This document shows, in pieces, positions 8,009 to 18,317 of a stretch of 64,000 nucleotides of DNA. How positions within the stretch are numbered: position 1 is the stretch's first letter; every line of letters begins with the position of its first letter. Location: positions 58,719 through 122,718 of the forward strand of contig JAEXDQ010000054.1 of NCBI GenBank assembly GCA_023401595.1, in the 5' to 3' direction. This DNA is from Spirochaetota bacterium. Lineage in GTDB: Bacteria; Spirochaetota; Spirochaetia; Sphaerochaetales; Sphaerochaetaceae. The notes under the pieces were generated by a model that was not told the DNA's origin, did no database searches, and saw only the letters and a program-made list of their open reading frames with translations. The position numbers and the translations under genes were made by a program.

Positions 8009-8584
8009 GGTGCCGCCATATTACATCTTTTTTGACAACAGGGAAAGGCGTTTCTGATACTCGCAATAGTATGCAACCCGTCGGATTCCATAGATATGAC
8101 GCAGGGTTTTCCCCCTTCACGAGCATATGCTCTATGCGGAATTTTCCAGAAACCTTTTTTGACGGTTCTATCTTTCAAAGCCGGGTTATTTTTTTAGGAA
8201 ACGATGGTGCGCATGAAAACGGATATGGATACAGGTGGCCGATTGAAAACTTTCGGCTGAAAAAGACATGCATGTGTACACTTTGGGGTTTGCAATGACC
8301 GGATGTCGCTTGCTACGGGAATTGCCCGCCATTCTAACGACTTGAAAATAGGAAACCTGTACGCTTGGGATGCTGGGGTGTGAGGGGGGGAGAAGAATCA
8401 ACTATACAAATGGATGGCCTTGTCGCGATATTGTTTCTGGCCCTGCTGTTTCCGACTGTCTCTCAACTGGGATATCATCACAAAACAGTAGCGACGATCT
8501 GGAGCCGGAGCTGGGGGGACTCGCGGTAAGACGCTTGCTTGCCCTTGTCTTCGGCCGGGACCGCTGATGAATTCGGCGGTCGGC
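8009..8584. other. Intergenic region, no gene seen
   Basis: About 576 bases between azlC (leftward) and the end of the GntR-like gene. Short open frames occur, but none has a ribosome site or family pattern. I recognise no promoter, RNA or repeat in it. Confidence 0.5.
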
Positions 8585-10072
8585 TCATTGGTCGCGCAAA
8601 GCCTGTTGTATATGTACGACAGCCTCCCTCGACAGGTCCAACAGCTCCAAGAACCCTTGGGTAAACGACTTCGGATCTCGATCATCGAGAGCCCGGTTCA
8701 TCATTTCCATACAACAAGAGACTGTCTCCGCTATAGTTGGCGTCCTGTCCGACAAAAGCGGATAGACAAGCAGCAATGGTTCAAATAGCTTGCTATATGT
8801 TTCAAGAACCATATCGGATGGATATGCGACTGTCATATATTCCGCTATGAGAATCACGATTTCCATAGGTCGACGATCTTTTTTATTAGCCAAGACTTTT
8901 TTCAGACATCCGATTTCATTATCAGGGAGCAGCGGGAGATATCCATGGATGATTTCTTTGGATGAAAGCAGTAGAATTTCCAGACTTTCACTGGCCATGT
9001 CTGCATTGTTCCGCATAGTCGGTCTACGCATCTTCTTCCAGTCCGGCGAGGAGAACAAAATCTGTTTTCCCACACCGTTGATAGAGTTGATGATTCCCAT
9101 ATCCTTCAACAGGTCTATGGTCCGCCTCGCCGTATTTATGGAAACGTCAAATTCAGCCGACATGATTTCATACGATGGCAGCAAATCCTTTTCGGCGTAC
9201 TTCCCCGTTATGATTTCATGGATGATATTCGCCGCCAAGGTATGACAATGCTGTGGTCTTCCGCGATATGTTTGCCAATGAAAAGGAATTTGGCCCGGAA
9301 CAGATAGCTCCAAGGTCGCTTCATCGATATAGTCCCGCAATGTTTTCCGAGTCAGCGCCTGCAAGCCTGTAAACGCACGAAATACTCCATCTCTATCTAA
9401 TGTTTCGCAACTGTGCGACAACAAACGGCAATTTCGTTGATAATCCTCGTTGCTCCCTTCATTGAACGAAGGCACGTACGGGAACTGGAAAAATGAAACC
9501 ATATCAAGGAAAAGGGACTTCGCCAGCCAGTTGTCGATTTTATTCATCATAAGATCGCAACAGAACATCGAAATAGATGCGATATTGGATTTCCCTTGAC
9601 GGACCGTAGTTGAAATTCGCAACAGGTCGGCGTCCGTAAGCATTTGGCATCCCTTGCGATATAGAGGCATCAACAATAGGTTGGCGACAAGGTATACCTC
9701 TTCCATGACGTTTTTGCGGGAGAGGTAGTAATTCTTTGTGAACCGGAGTGTTTCTTCTGGGGTCGTTTTATGGATCACCATGGTATTTCTACCTGCGGAA
9801 ACAGTGATAAGGCCTTCGCTTTGTAGTTTTTTCAAAGCATTGCGTACTGTTTGCGGCGCTACCTGAAAGATATCTCCTATCTGTTCAATGGTAGATAGGT
9901 AATCTCCTTCCTGAAGATCCCCGAACAAAATGCGGCATTTATAGTATTCATAGATCAGATTATATTTCGCGCTTTCCAAAATGCCCGCCTTTGTTTTTTG
10001 GGTAACCCCAACTTCGGTGCATTGAACCTGTGTAAGTATACGTTTTTTTCGGACAAATAGCGAGAAAATCAT
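8585..10072 (-). CDS. GntR-like regulator with two winged-helix domains
   Basis: 495-residue predicted transcription factor. A GntR-type winged helix lies at about residues 40-105 (GDYLSTIEQIGDIFQVAPQT, then VRNALKKLQSEGLI). A second follows at about 280-345 (LLPSYEIMSAEFDVSINTAR, then RTIDLLKDMGIINSI). Each is followed by an all-helical region of about 160 residues with no recognised ligand-binding fold. This duplicated architecture within one chain is unusual for GntR proteins, which are normally about 240 residues with one winged helix. It is divergent from, and probably functionally paired with, the large PAS hybrid kinase. The true start is uncertain: no Shine-Dalgarno precedes the ATG at 10072. 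Confidence 0.72.
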   Translation of the reverse strand: MIFSLFVRKKRILTQVQCTEVGVTQKTKAGILESAKYNLIYEYYKCRILFGDLQEGDYLSTIEQIGDIFQVAPQTVRNALKKLQSEGLITVSAGRNTMVIHKTTPEETLRFTKNYYLSRKNVMEEVYLVANLLLMPLYRKGCQMLTDADLLRISTTVRQGKSNIASISMFCCDLMMNKIDNWLAKSLFLDMVSFFQFPYVPSFNEGSNEDYQRNCRLLSHSCETLDRDGVFRAFTGLQALTRKTLRDYIDEATLELSVPGQIPFHWQTYRGRPQHCHTLAANIIHEIITGKYAEKDLLPSYEIMSAEFDVSINTARRTIDLLKDMGIINSINGVGKQILFSSPDWKKMRRPTMRNNADMASESLEILLLSSKEIIHGYLPLLPDNEIGCLKKVLANKKDRRPMEIVILIAEYMTVAYPSDMVLETYSKLFEPLLLVYPLLSDRTPTIAETVSCCMEMMNRALDDRDPKSFTQGFLELLDLSREAVVHIQQALRDQ

Positions 10073-10078
10073 GTTTTA

Positions 10079-10107
10079 TTGATTAATGTCTTTGGAATCG
10101 CTATAAT
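10079..10107 (+). promoter_or_regulatory. Promoter toward the PAS hybrid kinase
   Basis: TTGATT (10079-10084), 17 bases, then a perfect TATAAT (10102-10107). It sits in the divergent spacer just upstream of the GntR-like start. Transcription from about 10114 gives a leader of roughly 315 bases before the kinase ATG. Confidence 0.6.
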
Positions 10108-10430
10108 ATACATATATGGGCAAGGTCGCATGGCATATAGTGTCCGCACCGGAGAAATAAGAAAATAGACAACGGCTTACACTTGTTTGCGGATGCTCCT
10201 GCAGTGGGCTTCTCTTTTATGTCTTGATTCTGGGAAGAACGTCTTTTACGTGGCGACCCATTGAGGGGCTGAGGCCAAATGTAGGCTTAGCGCAATCAGA
10301 GCGATTATGGAATCACCGCGTGGAAGAATCCCTGAAACTGACTACCGTCTTGTGTCGGGATGCAGGAGATGGCCCATAGCCCCCGTGGACGTTGAAATCG
10401 TGGCCGTGATATGGGAAGGAAGTTGGAAAA
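10108..10430 (+). other. Long 5' leader of the hybrid kinase gene
   Basis: About 320 bases without an open frame of note, more GC-rich than the promoter region beside it. I compared it by eye with the c-di-GMP (GEMM) riboswitch core and found no match; no other known riboswitch is recognised. The kinase ribosome site GGAAGGAAG lies at its end. Confidence 0.35.
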
Positions 10431-13400
10431 ATGTCGGAGAAGAGAATCCTGGATGATTTCGAAGCGTATGAGAACACGTTTACACCGGAGCTACGGTCGA
10501 TCTTGGATCAGTTTCCAAGCGGATTGGCTGTGTATCGTCTGATAGATGGCGATTGCACCTCCGTCTACCGGAATCCGATGTTTTATGAAATCATGGGATA
10601 TTCTGATGATCATGTGGCCATGGCGCAGGACGGAGAAGTTTTCCTGACCTTATGCGAGGCGGATCGGCCAATCCTTTTCGCGGAGGTCATGGAAATGGTC
10701 CGAAACGGCGGGACGCTTTCCCATACTCTCCGTATTTTCCATGACCGAAGCAAAAGCTATCGTTGGGTCAATCTGAAAGGGGCCCGGCGGAAATTGGAAG
10801 ACGGCTCTGCACTTTTGTTCGTCGCATACACCGATGTCACCGGGGAAAAACGGTTGGAGACGGACTTGCTCGCAACCAATGAGAAGATGCAGAATCTCGT
10901 CAACGCCATTCCCGGCGGCGTAGCCATCTATCGGGTGACGGATATTTTTGAGACCGTCTATTTTTCCAATGGCGTACCAGAACTGACCGGTTACACGGTA
11001 GAGGAGTACCATAATCTCATAAAAGGTGACGCCGCGGCGATGATCTATCCCGAGGATACGTCCATGGTCGTGGAAAGACTTCGTCGCGCCATCCGTGAAC
11101 ATGCCGAGACTGAGTTTGAGTTTCGTAAACGGCATCGGGACGGCCATGTCGTCTGGGTACGCATCCAGGCAAGGCCAATGGGGGAGGCCGACGGAGCGCC
11201 CCTGATTCATTGCGTCTTCCACAACATTACCGATTTCAAAGAGACCCAGTTGGAAATGAACCATCTGATCAACTCCATTCCCGGTGGTGTCGCCAGTTAC
11301 CTGGCGGAGGGCGGACGTCTCGTTCCCACGTTCTATTCCGACGGCGTGGCGGCTCTGTCCGGCTATGCCAGGGACGAGTTCGATATGCTGATACAGGCCG
11401 ATTTCTTGAATGTCGTATATGCCGGAGACCGTGAACGGGTGTTCTTGGCCGTTCAGGCGGCCATGAGCTCTGGTCAGCCGTTGAATATCTCCTATCGCAC
11501 CCGGCATAAGGACGGTAGCCTTGCCTGGGTACATCTCAATGGTCGTCGAATCGGACCGTTGACAGAAAAGAGCCAATTCTATGCTTCTATTACCGGAAGC
11601 TCCGCCGAGAGCAGGATGTACCGGAAAATCGCCGACGAGGCGGCCGACGCCATTTATGTAATTGACCGGAAAAACTATGAAGTGCTCTATTTCCATGAAT
11701 CGAAAAAACTGTTTCCGGACACAGGTGACCGTATCGGAAGACAATGCTACGAAGTCTTGCAGGGGTTGGACGGGCCGTGTCCTTTCTGCAATTTCAGGGA
11801 GGGCGTTGCAGGAGAGGATTCGGAGATAATATCCCGGTGGAACGGGAGAACCTACCACCTTCACCTTCAGAAAACCGATTGGAACGGTATTCCGGCTTTC
11901 ATCCAGTACTTGCGGGATATCACGGAAGAGGTAAGCGTCCGACGGGAGAAACAGCATCTGGAACAATATTTCAAAACTTTGGTTGAGAATCTGCCCGGCG
12001 GCGTCGCCGTAGTACGTTGTCAAAAGGATGAAACCTTTGTGGCGGAATTCCTGTCCGTAGGCTTCGCGGATATGATCGGTCTTACGCTAGAGCAGGCCCG
12101 CGACAGGTATAGCCATGACGCTTTAGCCGGCGTCCATCCTGAAGATCTGCCACAGCTTAGGGCCCGGCTTCGGGAAATCGCCATGAATATCGGACATCGC
12201 TATGAGCTGACGTATCGACTACAAAACGGAAAAGGCAGATACATCAGGGTGTGCAATACAATGTCCATGCTCCCCGGTGATGACGGTGATTTCCGACAGT
12301 ACTGTTGCCTGCAGGACATTACGAAGAAATGGCAGGAACAGGATCATGGCAGGGAACGATATCGGAAGCTGATTCTGCAGCATTATCGTATGCCTGGTCC
12401 AAATGCGTTGGTGGTAGGACATTGCAATATTTCAAGGAACCGAATCATTGAAATCAACGATTATACCGATACGAGTCGCATCAAATCCTTCGGTACCGAC
12501 AGGGAAAGCTTCTTTACCGGATTTTCCACTCTGATCGTAGATACGGAGGAACGGCGGAGATTCTTGGAGATGTATCTCAATGCGCCGATGCTGAAGTCTT
12601 TCCGACGCAAGGATATGGAACGGGTGTTCCGTTGTTTCATCCAACTCCCCGGTGAGAAAATGGGACGACATGTCCAATGCAAGGTGACCCTCGTGGAGGA
12701 GCCGGACACCGGTGACATTACCGGCATTCTGACAGTGACGGATGTCACGGAGCAGGTTGTTGCCGATCAAGTTCTGAAACAACTGTCGAACACCGGCTAT
12801 GACCATATTGTTGTGTTGGATCTGTTCAGCGACACCTATACTGTATTTACCAGTAATCCAAAGGCGTGCTGTGTACCTCCGCAAAGCGGCAATCATATCC
12901 AATGGATGAATTACCTGTTGGAAAACAGGATTCTCCCTAAAGACCGCGAAACATACCGGAAACATCTGGATTCCGCGTATATTCCGAAAAAACTCGCAAA
13001 AGATGGAGCTTACAGTTTCGATTATTCGCTGACTGACGATGACGGGAATATCCGTGTCAAGCGGATGACTGTATTTGCCATCGATCTGCGGCTGGGTAAA
13101 ATCTGCTTGTCCCGGGCTGATGTGACGGAAACGGTGAGGGAACAGCAGAGCTTCTTGAATATGCTGGCCTATACCTTTGAGCTGGCGACTTTCATTGACG
13201 TCGGCACTCAGCGGATGATCATGCATACCCGTCAGACGGTTCTCGAGGATCTACCCCCGTTTGTCATGGAGAACTATGATGAGCAGGTTGGTTCCGGTAT
13301 GGGGTGCTATGACGTTGCCGGACAGTCGCTGGCTGATATACGCCGGAGGTTTCGGATGAGTACATTGTTGGAACAGTTGGAGAAGCAACCTCTCGGATAT

Positions 13401-14822
13401 GATTTCATCTATGCCTACCGAGGAGCGGACAGCGTACAATATAAGAGAATCAACGTCTTGTGGGGCGACCGGAACCATCGGACAGTATGTATCGTGCGGG
13501 CGGACGTTACCGAGATACTGGAAGAGGAGCGCAAGAACAAAAAAGATTTGGAGACCGCCCTTGCGCTGGCCAATCAGGCTAACCAGGCGAAAACCTCCTT
13601 CCTGTCCTCCATGAGCCACGATATCCGTACGCCTATGAACGCCATCATGGGGATGACCGCTCTGGCCAGCGCTCACCCGGACGATTCCGCCTATGTCATG
13701 GAATGCCTGGGCAAAATATCCGCTTCATCCAAGCATTTGCTGAATCTGATTAACGATGTACTGGATATGAGCAAGATTGAGCATGCCAGTATCCAACTGA
13801 GCCGTGAACGTATTTCCATACAGGAAATGGTACAGCAGGTTTCCACCATGATTCTCCCCCAGTCTGAAGAGAAGCATCAACGTTTCCAGACAAGGGTCGG
13901 AGAACTCTCCCATGGTAGTTTCTATGGAGACGCCTTGCGAATCAATCAGATTCTCACCAATGTCTTGGGCAACGCGGTCAAGTTTACTCCTGAAGGCGGC
14001 CTCGTGGATTTTCTTGTAGAGGAGCGCCCGGCGGTAAAAGACGGTTGTGTCGGTTATCGTTTTTCCATTCGGGATACGGGTATCGGAATGTCTGCGGAGA
14101 TACTGTCCCATGTTTTTGAACCGTTCGTTCGGGGTACGTACGTGAACAGGATTGAGGGAACCGGCTTGGGGTTGAGCATCGTCAAGGGGTTGGTGGATCG
14201 GATGGGTGGTACCATTTCGGTCGAAAGCACGGTGGGGAAGGGCTCTCTGTTCCAAATTGAACTGGAATTTGATTCCACGCATGAGGTGAGAACTTTGAAG
14301 ACTGAAGAGACGGTCCGGATTCAGACAGCTACGGAGGATACCCAGTTTTTGAGCGGCCGCCGCTTCCTGGTAGCGGAAGACAATGCGATCAATGCTGAGA
14401 TCATGGGAAGTCTTTTGGGCATGTACGGAGCAGAATCTGTAATAAAATCCGATGGGCTGCAGACCGTAGAGACGTTTTCCTCCTCCGTTCCTGGAACCTA
14501 TGACGCGGTTCTGATGGATATCCAGATGCCGGTGATGAATGGATATGAGGCTTCCCGCGCGATTCGCGCCTTGGAACGGGTAGATGCGGATACCATCCCC
14601 ATCATCGCGATGACGGCCAATGCTTTTTCAGACGATGTTCAGGCTGCGCTGGATGCAGGTATGAACGCTCATGTGGCAAAACCGATTGAAATGAAGGTGT
14701 TGGTGACAACATTGCGCAGGGTGATTTTGCAAAACCGACCGTATGGGAATGATGCTTCAGCATTGTTCGGTTCTGCTTCGTGCCAATACGCGACCACTCG
14801 GCCCTGCCGCCATGTCTTGTAG
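10431..14822 (+). CDS. Multi-PAS hybrid sensor histidine kinase with receiver domain
   Basis: Cytoplasmic signalling protein of 1463 residues, with no membrane segment. About five PAS-like modules run from residue 25 to 630. Several share an opening NxIPGGVA or LPGGVA, suggesting internal duplication. The fourth contains a CPFC pair (GPCPFCNF), a possible metal or redox site. Residues 640-1030 hold further divergent PAS-like sensory regions. The kinase core follows: HisKA with SHDIRTPMNAIMG (phosphoacceptor His1063), N box NVLGNAVKFTPEGG, G boxes DTGIGM and GTGLGLSIVKGL. A receiver domain has VAEDNAINAEI and phospho-acceptor Asp1363 in VLMDIQMPVMNGYEA. No output domain is present, so phosphate is likely passed elsewhere or returned to the kinase. 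The divergent GntR-like regulator is the nearest candidate partner. Confidence 0.9.
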   Translation: MSEKRILDDFEAYENTFTPELRSILDQFPSGLAVYRLIDGDCTSVYRNPMFYEIMGYSDDHVAMAQDGEVFLTLCEADRPILFAEVMEMVRNGGTLSHTLRIFHDRSKSYRWVNLKGARRKLEDGSALLFVAYTDVTGEKRLETDLLATNEKMQNLVNAIPGGVAIYRVTDIFETVYFSNGVPELTGYTVEEYHNLIKGDAAAMIYPEDTSMVVERLRRAIREHAETEFEFRKRHRDGHVVWVRIQARPMGEADGAPLIHCVFHNITDFKETQLEMNHLINSIPGGVASYLAEGGRLVPTFYSDGVAALSGYARDEFDMLIQADFLNVVYAGDRERVFLAVQAAMSSGQPLNISYRTRHKDGSLAWVHLNGRRIGPLTEKSQFYASITGSSAESRMYRKIADEAADAIYVIDRKNYEVLYFHESKKLFPDTGDRIGRQCYEVLQGLDGPCPFCNFREGVAGEDSEIISRWNGRTYHLHLQKTDWNGIPAFIQYLRDITEEVSVRREKQHLEQYFKTLVENLPGGVAVVRCQKDETFVAEFLSVGFADMIGLTLEQARDRYSHDALAGVHPEDLPQLRARLREIAMNIGHRYELTYRLQNGKGRYIRVCNTMSMLPGDDGDFRQYCCLQDITKKWQEQDHGRERYRKLILQHYRMPGPNALVVGHCNISRNRIIEINDYTDTSRIKSFGTDRESFFTGFSTLIVDTEERRRFLEMYLNAPMLKSFRRKDMERVFRCFIQLPGEKMGRHVQCKVTLVEEPDTGDITGILTVTDVTEQVVADQVLKQLSNTGYDHIVVLDLFSDTYTVFTSNPKACCVPPQSGNHIQWMNYLLENRILPKDRETYRKHLDSAYIPKKLAKDGAYSFDYSLTDDDGNIRVKRMTVFAIDLRLGKICLSRADVTETVREQQSFLNMLAYTFELATFIDVGTQRMIMHTRQTVLEDLPPFVMENYDEQVGSGMGCYDVAGQSLADIRRRFRMSTLLEQLEKQPLGYDFIYAYRGADSVQYKRINVLWGDRNHRTVCIVRADVTEILEEERKNKKDLETALALANQANQAKTSFLSSMSHDIRTPMNAIMGMTALASAHPDDSAYVMECLGKISASSKHLLNLINDVLDMSKIEHASIQLSRERISIQEMVQQVSTMILPQSEEKHQRFQTRVGELSHGSFYGDALRINQILTNVLGNAVKFTPEGGLVDFLVEERPAVKDGCVGYRFSIRDTGIGMSAEILSHVFEPFVRGTYVNRIEGTGLGLSIVKGLVDRMGGTISVESTVGKGSLFQIELEFDSTHEVRTLKTEETVRIQTATEDTQFLSGRRFLVAEDNAINAEIMGSLLGMYGAESVIKSDGLQTVETFSSSVPGTYDAVLMDIQMPVMNGYEASRAIRALERVDADTIPIIAMTANAFSDDVQAALDAGMNAHVAKPIEMKVLVTTLRRVILQNRPYGNDASALFGSASCQYATTRPCRHVL

Positions 14823-15369
14823 AAGAATAGCCGACGCAGGCGGTTTTTCTTCCTCCTCAACCCATTTCTTCCTGTGTGGCGTATGTCTGTATAGGTTATA
14901 TCCTGATGCTCCTGTCCCGGTGCTCATAAGGCATTTTGGAATGTTATAATTCCGACTTATATAAAAAATTAGCGAAAATGAAGCGTGTAAAGACGATAGG
15001 GCAGACCATCCGCCCCATGCTGAAGCGTTTTCAAAATTTTCTTGTAGATACGAAATTTTGGATATGAATATAATTGTATGTTATATAATGAAATGTTGCA
15101 CAACTTAATTGCTGTGGATTTTCTTTCCCGCGCCATTGCCGCCGTCTTGGAGAGGAGGCTGCGCCATGTCCATTACACAAGAGGCGGTTGACATCCTGTT
15201 GTCGCGACGTCGCTGCCAACTCTTTTGAATTCGTGGAGCATGATGACATATTTTATTATGATTGAAATAATTACTATATATCATGATGAAACGGAAACTG
15301 ATTTTCTAGTATGATTCGGAACCTTGACGTTCCTGCGCCGTCGCTTGTCTGAGCGGATGACCTCGACAA
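14823..15369. other. Intergenic region, no gene seen
   Basis: About 547 bases, AT-rich at 14935-15110 and 15240-15310. It separates the hybrid kinase from the LytS-like kinase. No tRNA, terminator with T tract or clear promoter was recognised. Short open frames lack ribosome sites. Confidence 0.45.
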
Positions 15370-16836
15370 TTGTTCGATGGTTTTTCGTGTGATATCCTCG
15401 ATTTCATGAGAAGTCGCAAGCTCGGTTTCAGGTTTGTTCTGACAGGATCGTTCCTGTCGGTCTTCGTCCTGTTCGCCCTGTTGATCCTTGTTTCATTCTC
15501 CGTCCTGTTCTCTACGACGAGTACCATGCAGGATCGGATCAACAGATACATGGAGCTTGATACCTTGACAAAGAAGATAGTCCTTTGTCGACAGTCCTTC
15601 GAGACATATTTTTCTACTGCCGACGCCGATTCCCGACGTATGTCCGCCGCTGAGCTTCGGGGGTGCTTCGCCAACGTCCGGGTAGTACTTGGGATTCTCG
15701 GCGAGCCCTCCTATGAAAGCGGCGACGCCTATTTCATCCACCGGGCCATCCAGAATGGCCTGACCTATCTGGAAGAACGTTGTTTCGATGTATCCGCGGG
15801 GGATTATGTCAATTACTATTGGCTGCTCGATGTTTTCTCCTATCTGGAAGACTTCAGCTCTGGCGATTATCTTACCTACGCCATTACAAACGATGCCGCG
15901 GCGTCCCGTGCGACTTGGGATAATCTGCTCAAGCTGCGGACCGCGGTGATTCTCGCCACCGCCGCGTTGTTTCTAGTCTCCATCCTGTTCTTGGCTTCAT
16001 TTTCCGGCTATATGTCCCGCCCGATTCAGTCAATCGCCGTCGCCGCCCGACAGCTGACGTTGGGAAACTATGATTTTCCTGAACTCGTCGCGGAAGGCCC
16101 CCAGGAGCTGGCGAGCCTTGAAGAGAGCGTCAACCAGATGAAACGGGCGATCAAGGATCGCGACGAACTCAGCAGGGAACTCTACCGGGAGAACGTGAAG
16201 AATATCGAGATGTCCCGAGAACTCAGCCAGGCGCAATACCATGCCCTACAGGCGCAGATAAATCCCCATTTCCTGTTCAACGTGCTGAATACGCTCTCTC
16301 ACACTGCGTTTTTGGAAAAAGCGGGAAAGAGCGTCGTCCTGACGAACACGATCGCTTCGTTCTTCCGATATTCACTCGATTTCCGAAACGAAGTCACTAT
16401 AGGGGAGGAGCTTGAGTTCTGCCGCCAGTACCTTGCAATCCAGCGGCAACGGTTCGGAAGCCGGATACAATACGCCATTTCCTGTGAGGACGGACTGGAC
16501 GCCCTGTTCATCCCTCCTGTCATCATCCAGCCCTTCGTGGAGAACGCCGTCGTCCACGGCCTTGAACCGACCGAATATGGCGGGACGGTGAGGATTTCCG
16601 CAGATGGAGACGGCGAATATGTCGTGGTACGGATAGAGGACGATGGGGTTGGGGTTGCTCTGCCGGACAGGATCCCGGTTGATGACGGACGCTCCCATAT
16701 CGGCGTGGAGAACGTGCGGGAGCGTCTGCGGGTCTATTTTCAGGACGAAGCGGGATTGGACATTGCGCGGATATCCCCGCATGGGGGGACTCGTGTGACG
16801 CTCCGCTTTCCCCGGAGGGCGATACGATGGGCATGA
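15370..16836 (+). CDS. LytS/YesM-type sensor histidine kinase
   Basis: Membrane sensor kinase of 488 residues. One membrane segment lies near residues 25-48 and a second at about 195-217, enclosing an extracytoplasmic region of about 145 residues. A HAMP-like segment follows (YMSRPIQSIAVAARQLTLGN). The His_kinase domain has ALQAQINPHFLFNVLNTLSH with phospho-acceptor His300, and the ATPase has PPVIIQPFVENAVVHGL. Neither the ATG at 15370 nor the one at 15406 has a strong ribosome site. The next gene, a YesN-type response regulator, overlaps by 10 bases, so the two form one two-component system. The dctPQM operon lies downstream. Confidence 0.9.
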   Translation: MFDGFSCDILDFMRSRKLGFRFVLTGSFLSVFVLFALLILVSFSVLFSTTSTMQDRINRYMELDTLTKKIVLCRQSFETYFSTADADSRRMSAAELRGCFANVRVVLGILGEPSYESGDAYFIHRAIQNGLTYLEERCFDVSAGDYVNYYWLLDVFSYLEDFSSGDYLTYAITNDAAASRATWDNLLKLRTAVILATAALFLVSILFLASFSGYMSRPIQSIAVAARQLTLGNYDFPELVAEGPQELASLEESVNQMKRAIKDRDELSRELYRENVKNIEMSRELSQAQYHALQAQINPHFLFNVLNTLSHTAFLEKAGKSVVLTNTIASFFRYSLDFRNEVTIGEELEFCRQYLAIQRQRFGSRIQYAISCEDGLDALFIPPVIIQPFVENAVVHGLEPTEYGGTVRISADGDGEYVVVRIEDDGVGVALPDRIPVDDGRSHIGVENVRERLRVYFQDEAGLDIARISPHGGTRVTLRFPRRAIRWA

Positions 16837-18317
16837 AGATACTCATAGCGGACGATGAATATCTGGAGCGGGACGTACTTGAAGTATTCCTCAAGCAGTA
16901 CGAGGCTTCCTTCGACTGCATCAAAGTATCGAACGGTAGGGACGCGGTTTCGACCGCCAGGGAGTATCAACCGGATATCTGTATCCTGGACATACAGATG
17001 CCGTTGCTCAACGGGCTCGAATGCGCGAAGGAAATAAAGGACTTTCTGCCCAATGCGAGGATTCTGTTCATTACGGCCTGGAGTTCTTTCGACTATGCGC
17101 AGCAGGCGTTGCGCCTTGGCGCCGCCGATTATCTTGTGAAACCCGTTGATTATACTGTTTTTTCGGATCGGTTGGATAAATTGCTCGCCAGCTGCGGAAC
17201 CCCCGACGCAAAGCAGGCCGTAGATGGAACTGTGAATGCGTTCTCCCGAGAATTTTTTGCATCGCTCAAATATGGGCGTCTGCCCGTTGGTTCCATTGTC
17301 TCGACGCTCTCCTCGTTCGGTATCCATGCGGAAAACGGTGTGGCCTTGGTCGCCAGCGGCATATCCATGGAGAAATTCAGCGAACTCGTTTCGCAGACCG
17401 AAACGCTTCACGGTTGTCCGATTTGTTATTTTTCAACACCCTACCGAACTACTGTTCTGCTGTTTTCCGCATGGGAAAAGGATATAGTCGGTTCTTTCTC
17501 CCTGTCCGGTTGCCCTGGATGCCGGATCGGCGTCGGCGTCGAGTTCACTTCCTTGCTGGAAATACCCAAAGCGATTCATACCGCGTCCCTCTGCCACACA
17601 CAGGCGGTGCATTCTTCGCGTCAGGTGTGTTCATTCCTATCCCAGGTCGTGACGCAGACGTTCGACAGGGCTACCGCGAGGAACATTCTCGGCGACTTGG
17701 TGAGAAACATTCTGGAAGGCCGCGCCGGTTCCGCCCGCCAGTCGTTGCACGAGCTGATCGACAACATCAAGAATTCCGTCGGCGACAGCGAGGAGGGGAT
17801 GAAGGAGCTATATGAAATAGCGTTGGTCTGCCGGCACGCTGTCCAGCAGAAGATACCGCTGTTCCATCGTCCCAAGCCCGATGCAGGTTCAATGATGGAA
17901 GTGGAGAACTACCTGATGGATTTCATCGACGACGCGACGCAGTCCGTCCTTCAGGACCGGCAGGACAAGTACGCCAGACAGTTCGGTGCGCTGAAACGGT
18001 ATTTGGCCATCCATTACATGGAGAATCCGTCTCAGGAACAGATCGCCCAGTCCTTGGGGATCACAGGTTCCTATTTCTCCCGTTTGTTCAAGGACTATAA
18101 CGGCCAGACGTTCAGCGAATATATGACGGCTCTGAAGATGGAACGGGCGAAAGAGATGTTCCGTTCCGGTCATAACGTACAGGAGACTTCGCTGGCCACC
18201 GGCTTTTCCGACTCCAACTACATGGCCCGTGTGTTTCGCCAGTATTGCGGTTGCTCGCCTTCGGAATTCAAGGAGCGGTGCATCCTTGAAAACCAATCTC
18301 CGACCCCGGCCATATAG
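16827..18317 (+). CDS. YesN-type response regulator with AraC DNA-binding domain
   Basis: 496 residues. The N-terminal receiver domain has DDEYLERD and phospho-acceptor Asp55 in ICILDIQMP, then the switch Thr/Ser (FITAWSSF) and Lys in LVKPVDY. A middle region of about 240 residues has no clear motif. The C-terminal AraC domain has two helix-turn-helix units (EQIAQSLGITGSYFSRLFKD, then ATGFSDSNYMARVFRQYCGC and SPSEF). GGAGGG is upstream of the ATG. Partner of the preceding kinase. Its likely target is the TRAP operon 600 bases downstream, with the 12-bp inverted repeat at 18572-18616 as a candidate binding site. Confidence 0.9.
   Translation: MGMKILIADDEYLERDVLEVFLKQYEASFDCIKVSNGRDAVSTAREYQPDICILDIQMPLLNGLECAKEIKDFLPNARILFITAWSSFDYAQQALRLGAADYLVKPVDYTVFSDRLDKLLASCGTPDAKQAVDGTVNAFSREFFASLKYGRLPVGSIVSTLSSFGIHAENGVALVASGISMEKFSELVSQTETLHGCPICYFSTPYRTTVLLFSAWEKDIVGSFSLSGCPGCRIGVGVEFTSLLEIPKAIHTASLCHTQAVHSSRQVCSFLSQVVTQTFDRATARNILGDLVRNILEGRAGSARQSLHELIDNIKNSVGDSEEGMKELYEIALVCRHAVQQKIPLFHRPKPDAGSMMEVENYLMDFIDDATQSVLQDRQDKYARQFGALKRYLAIHYMENPSQEQIAQSLGITGSYFSRLFKDYNGQTFSEYMTALKMERAKEMFRSGHNVQETSLATGFSDSNYMARVFRQYCGCSPSEFKERCILENQSPTPAI

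Noticed and set aside
8186..8401. Small minus-strand gene in the azlC-GntR spacer
   Set aside because: No ribosome site or recognisable pattern; composition like non-coding DNA.
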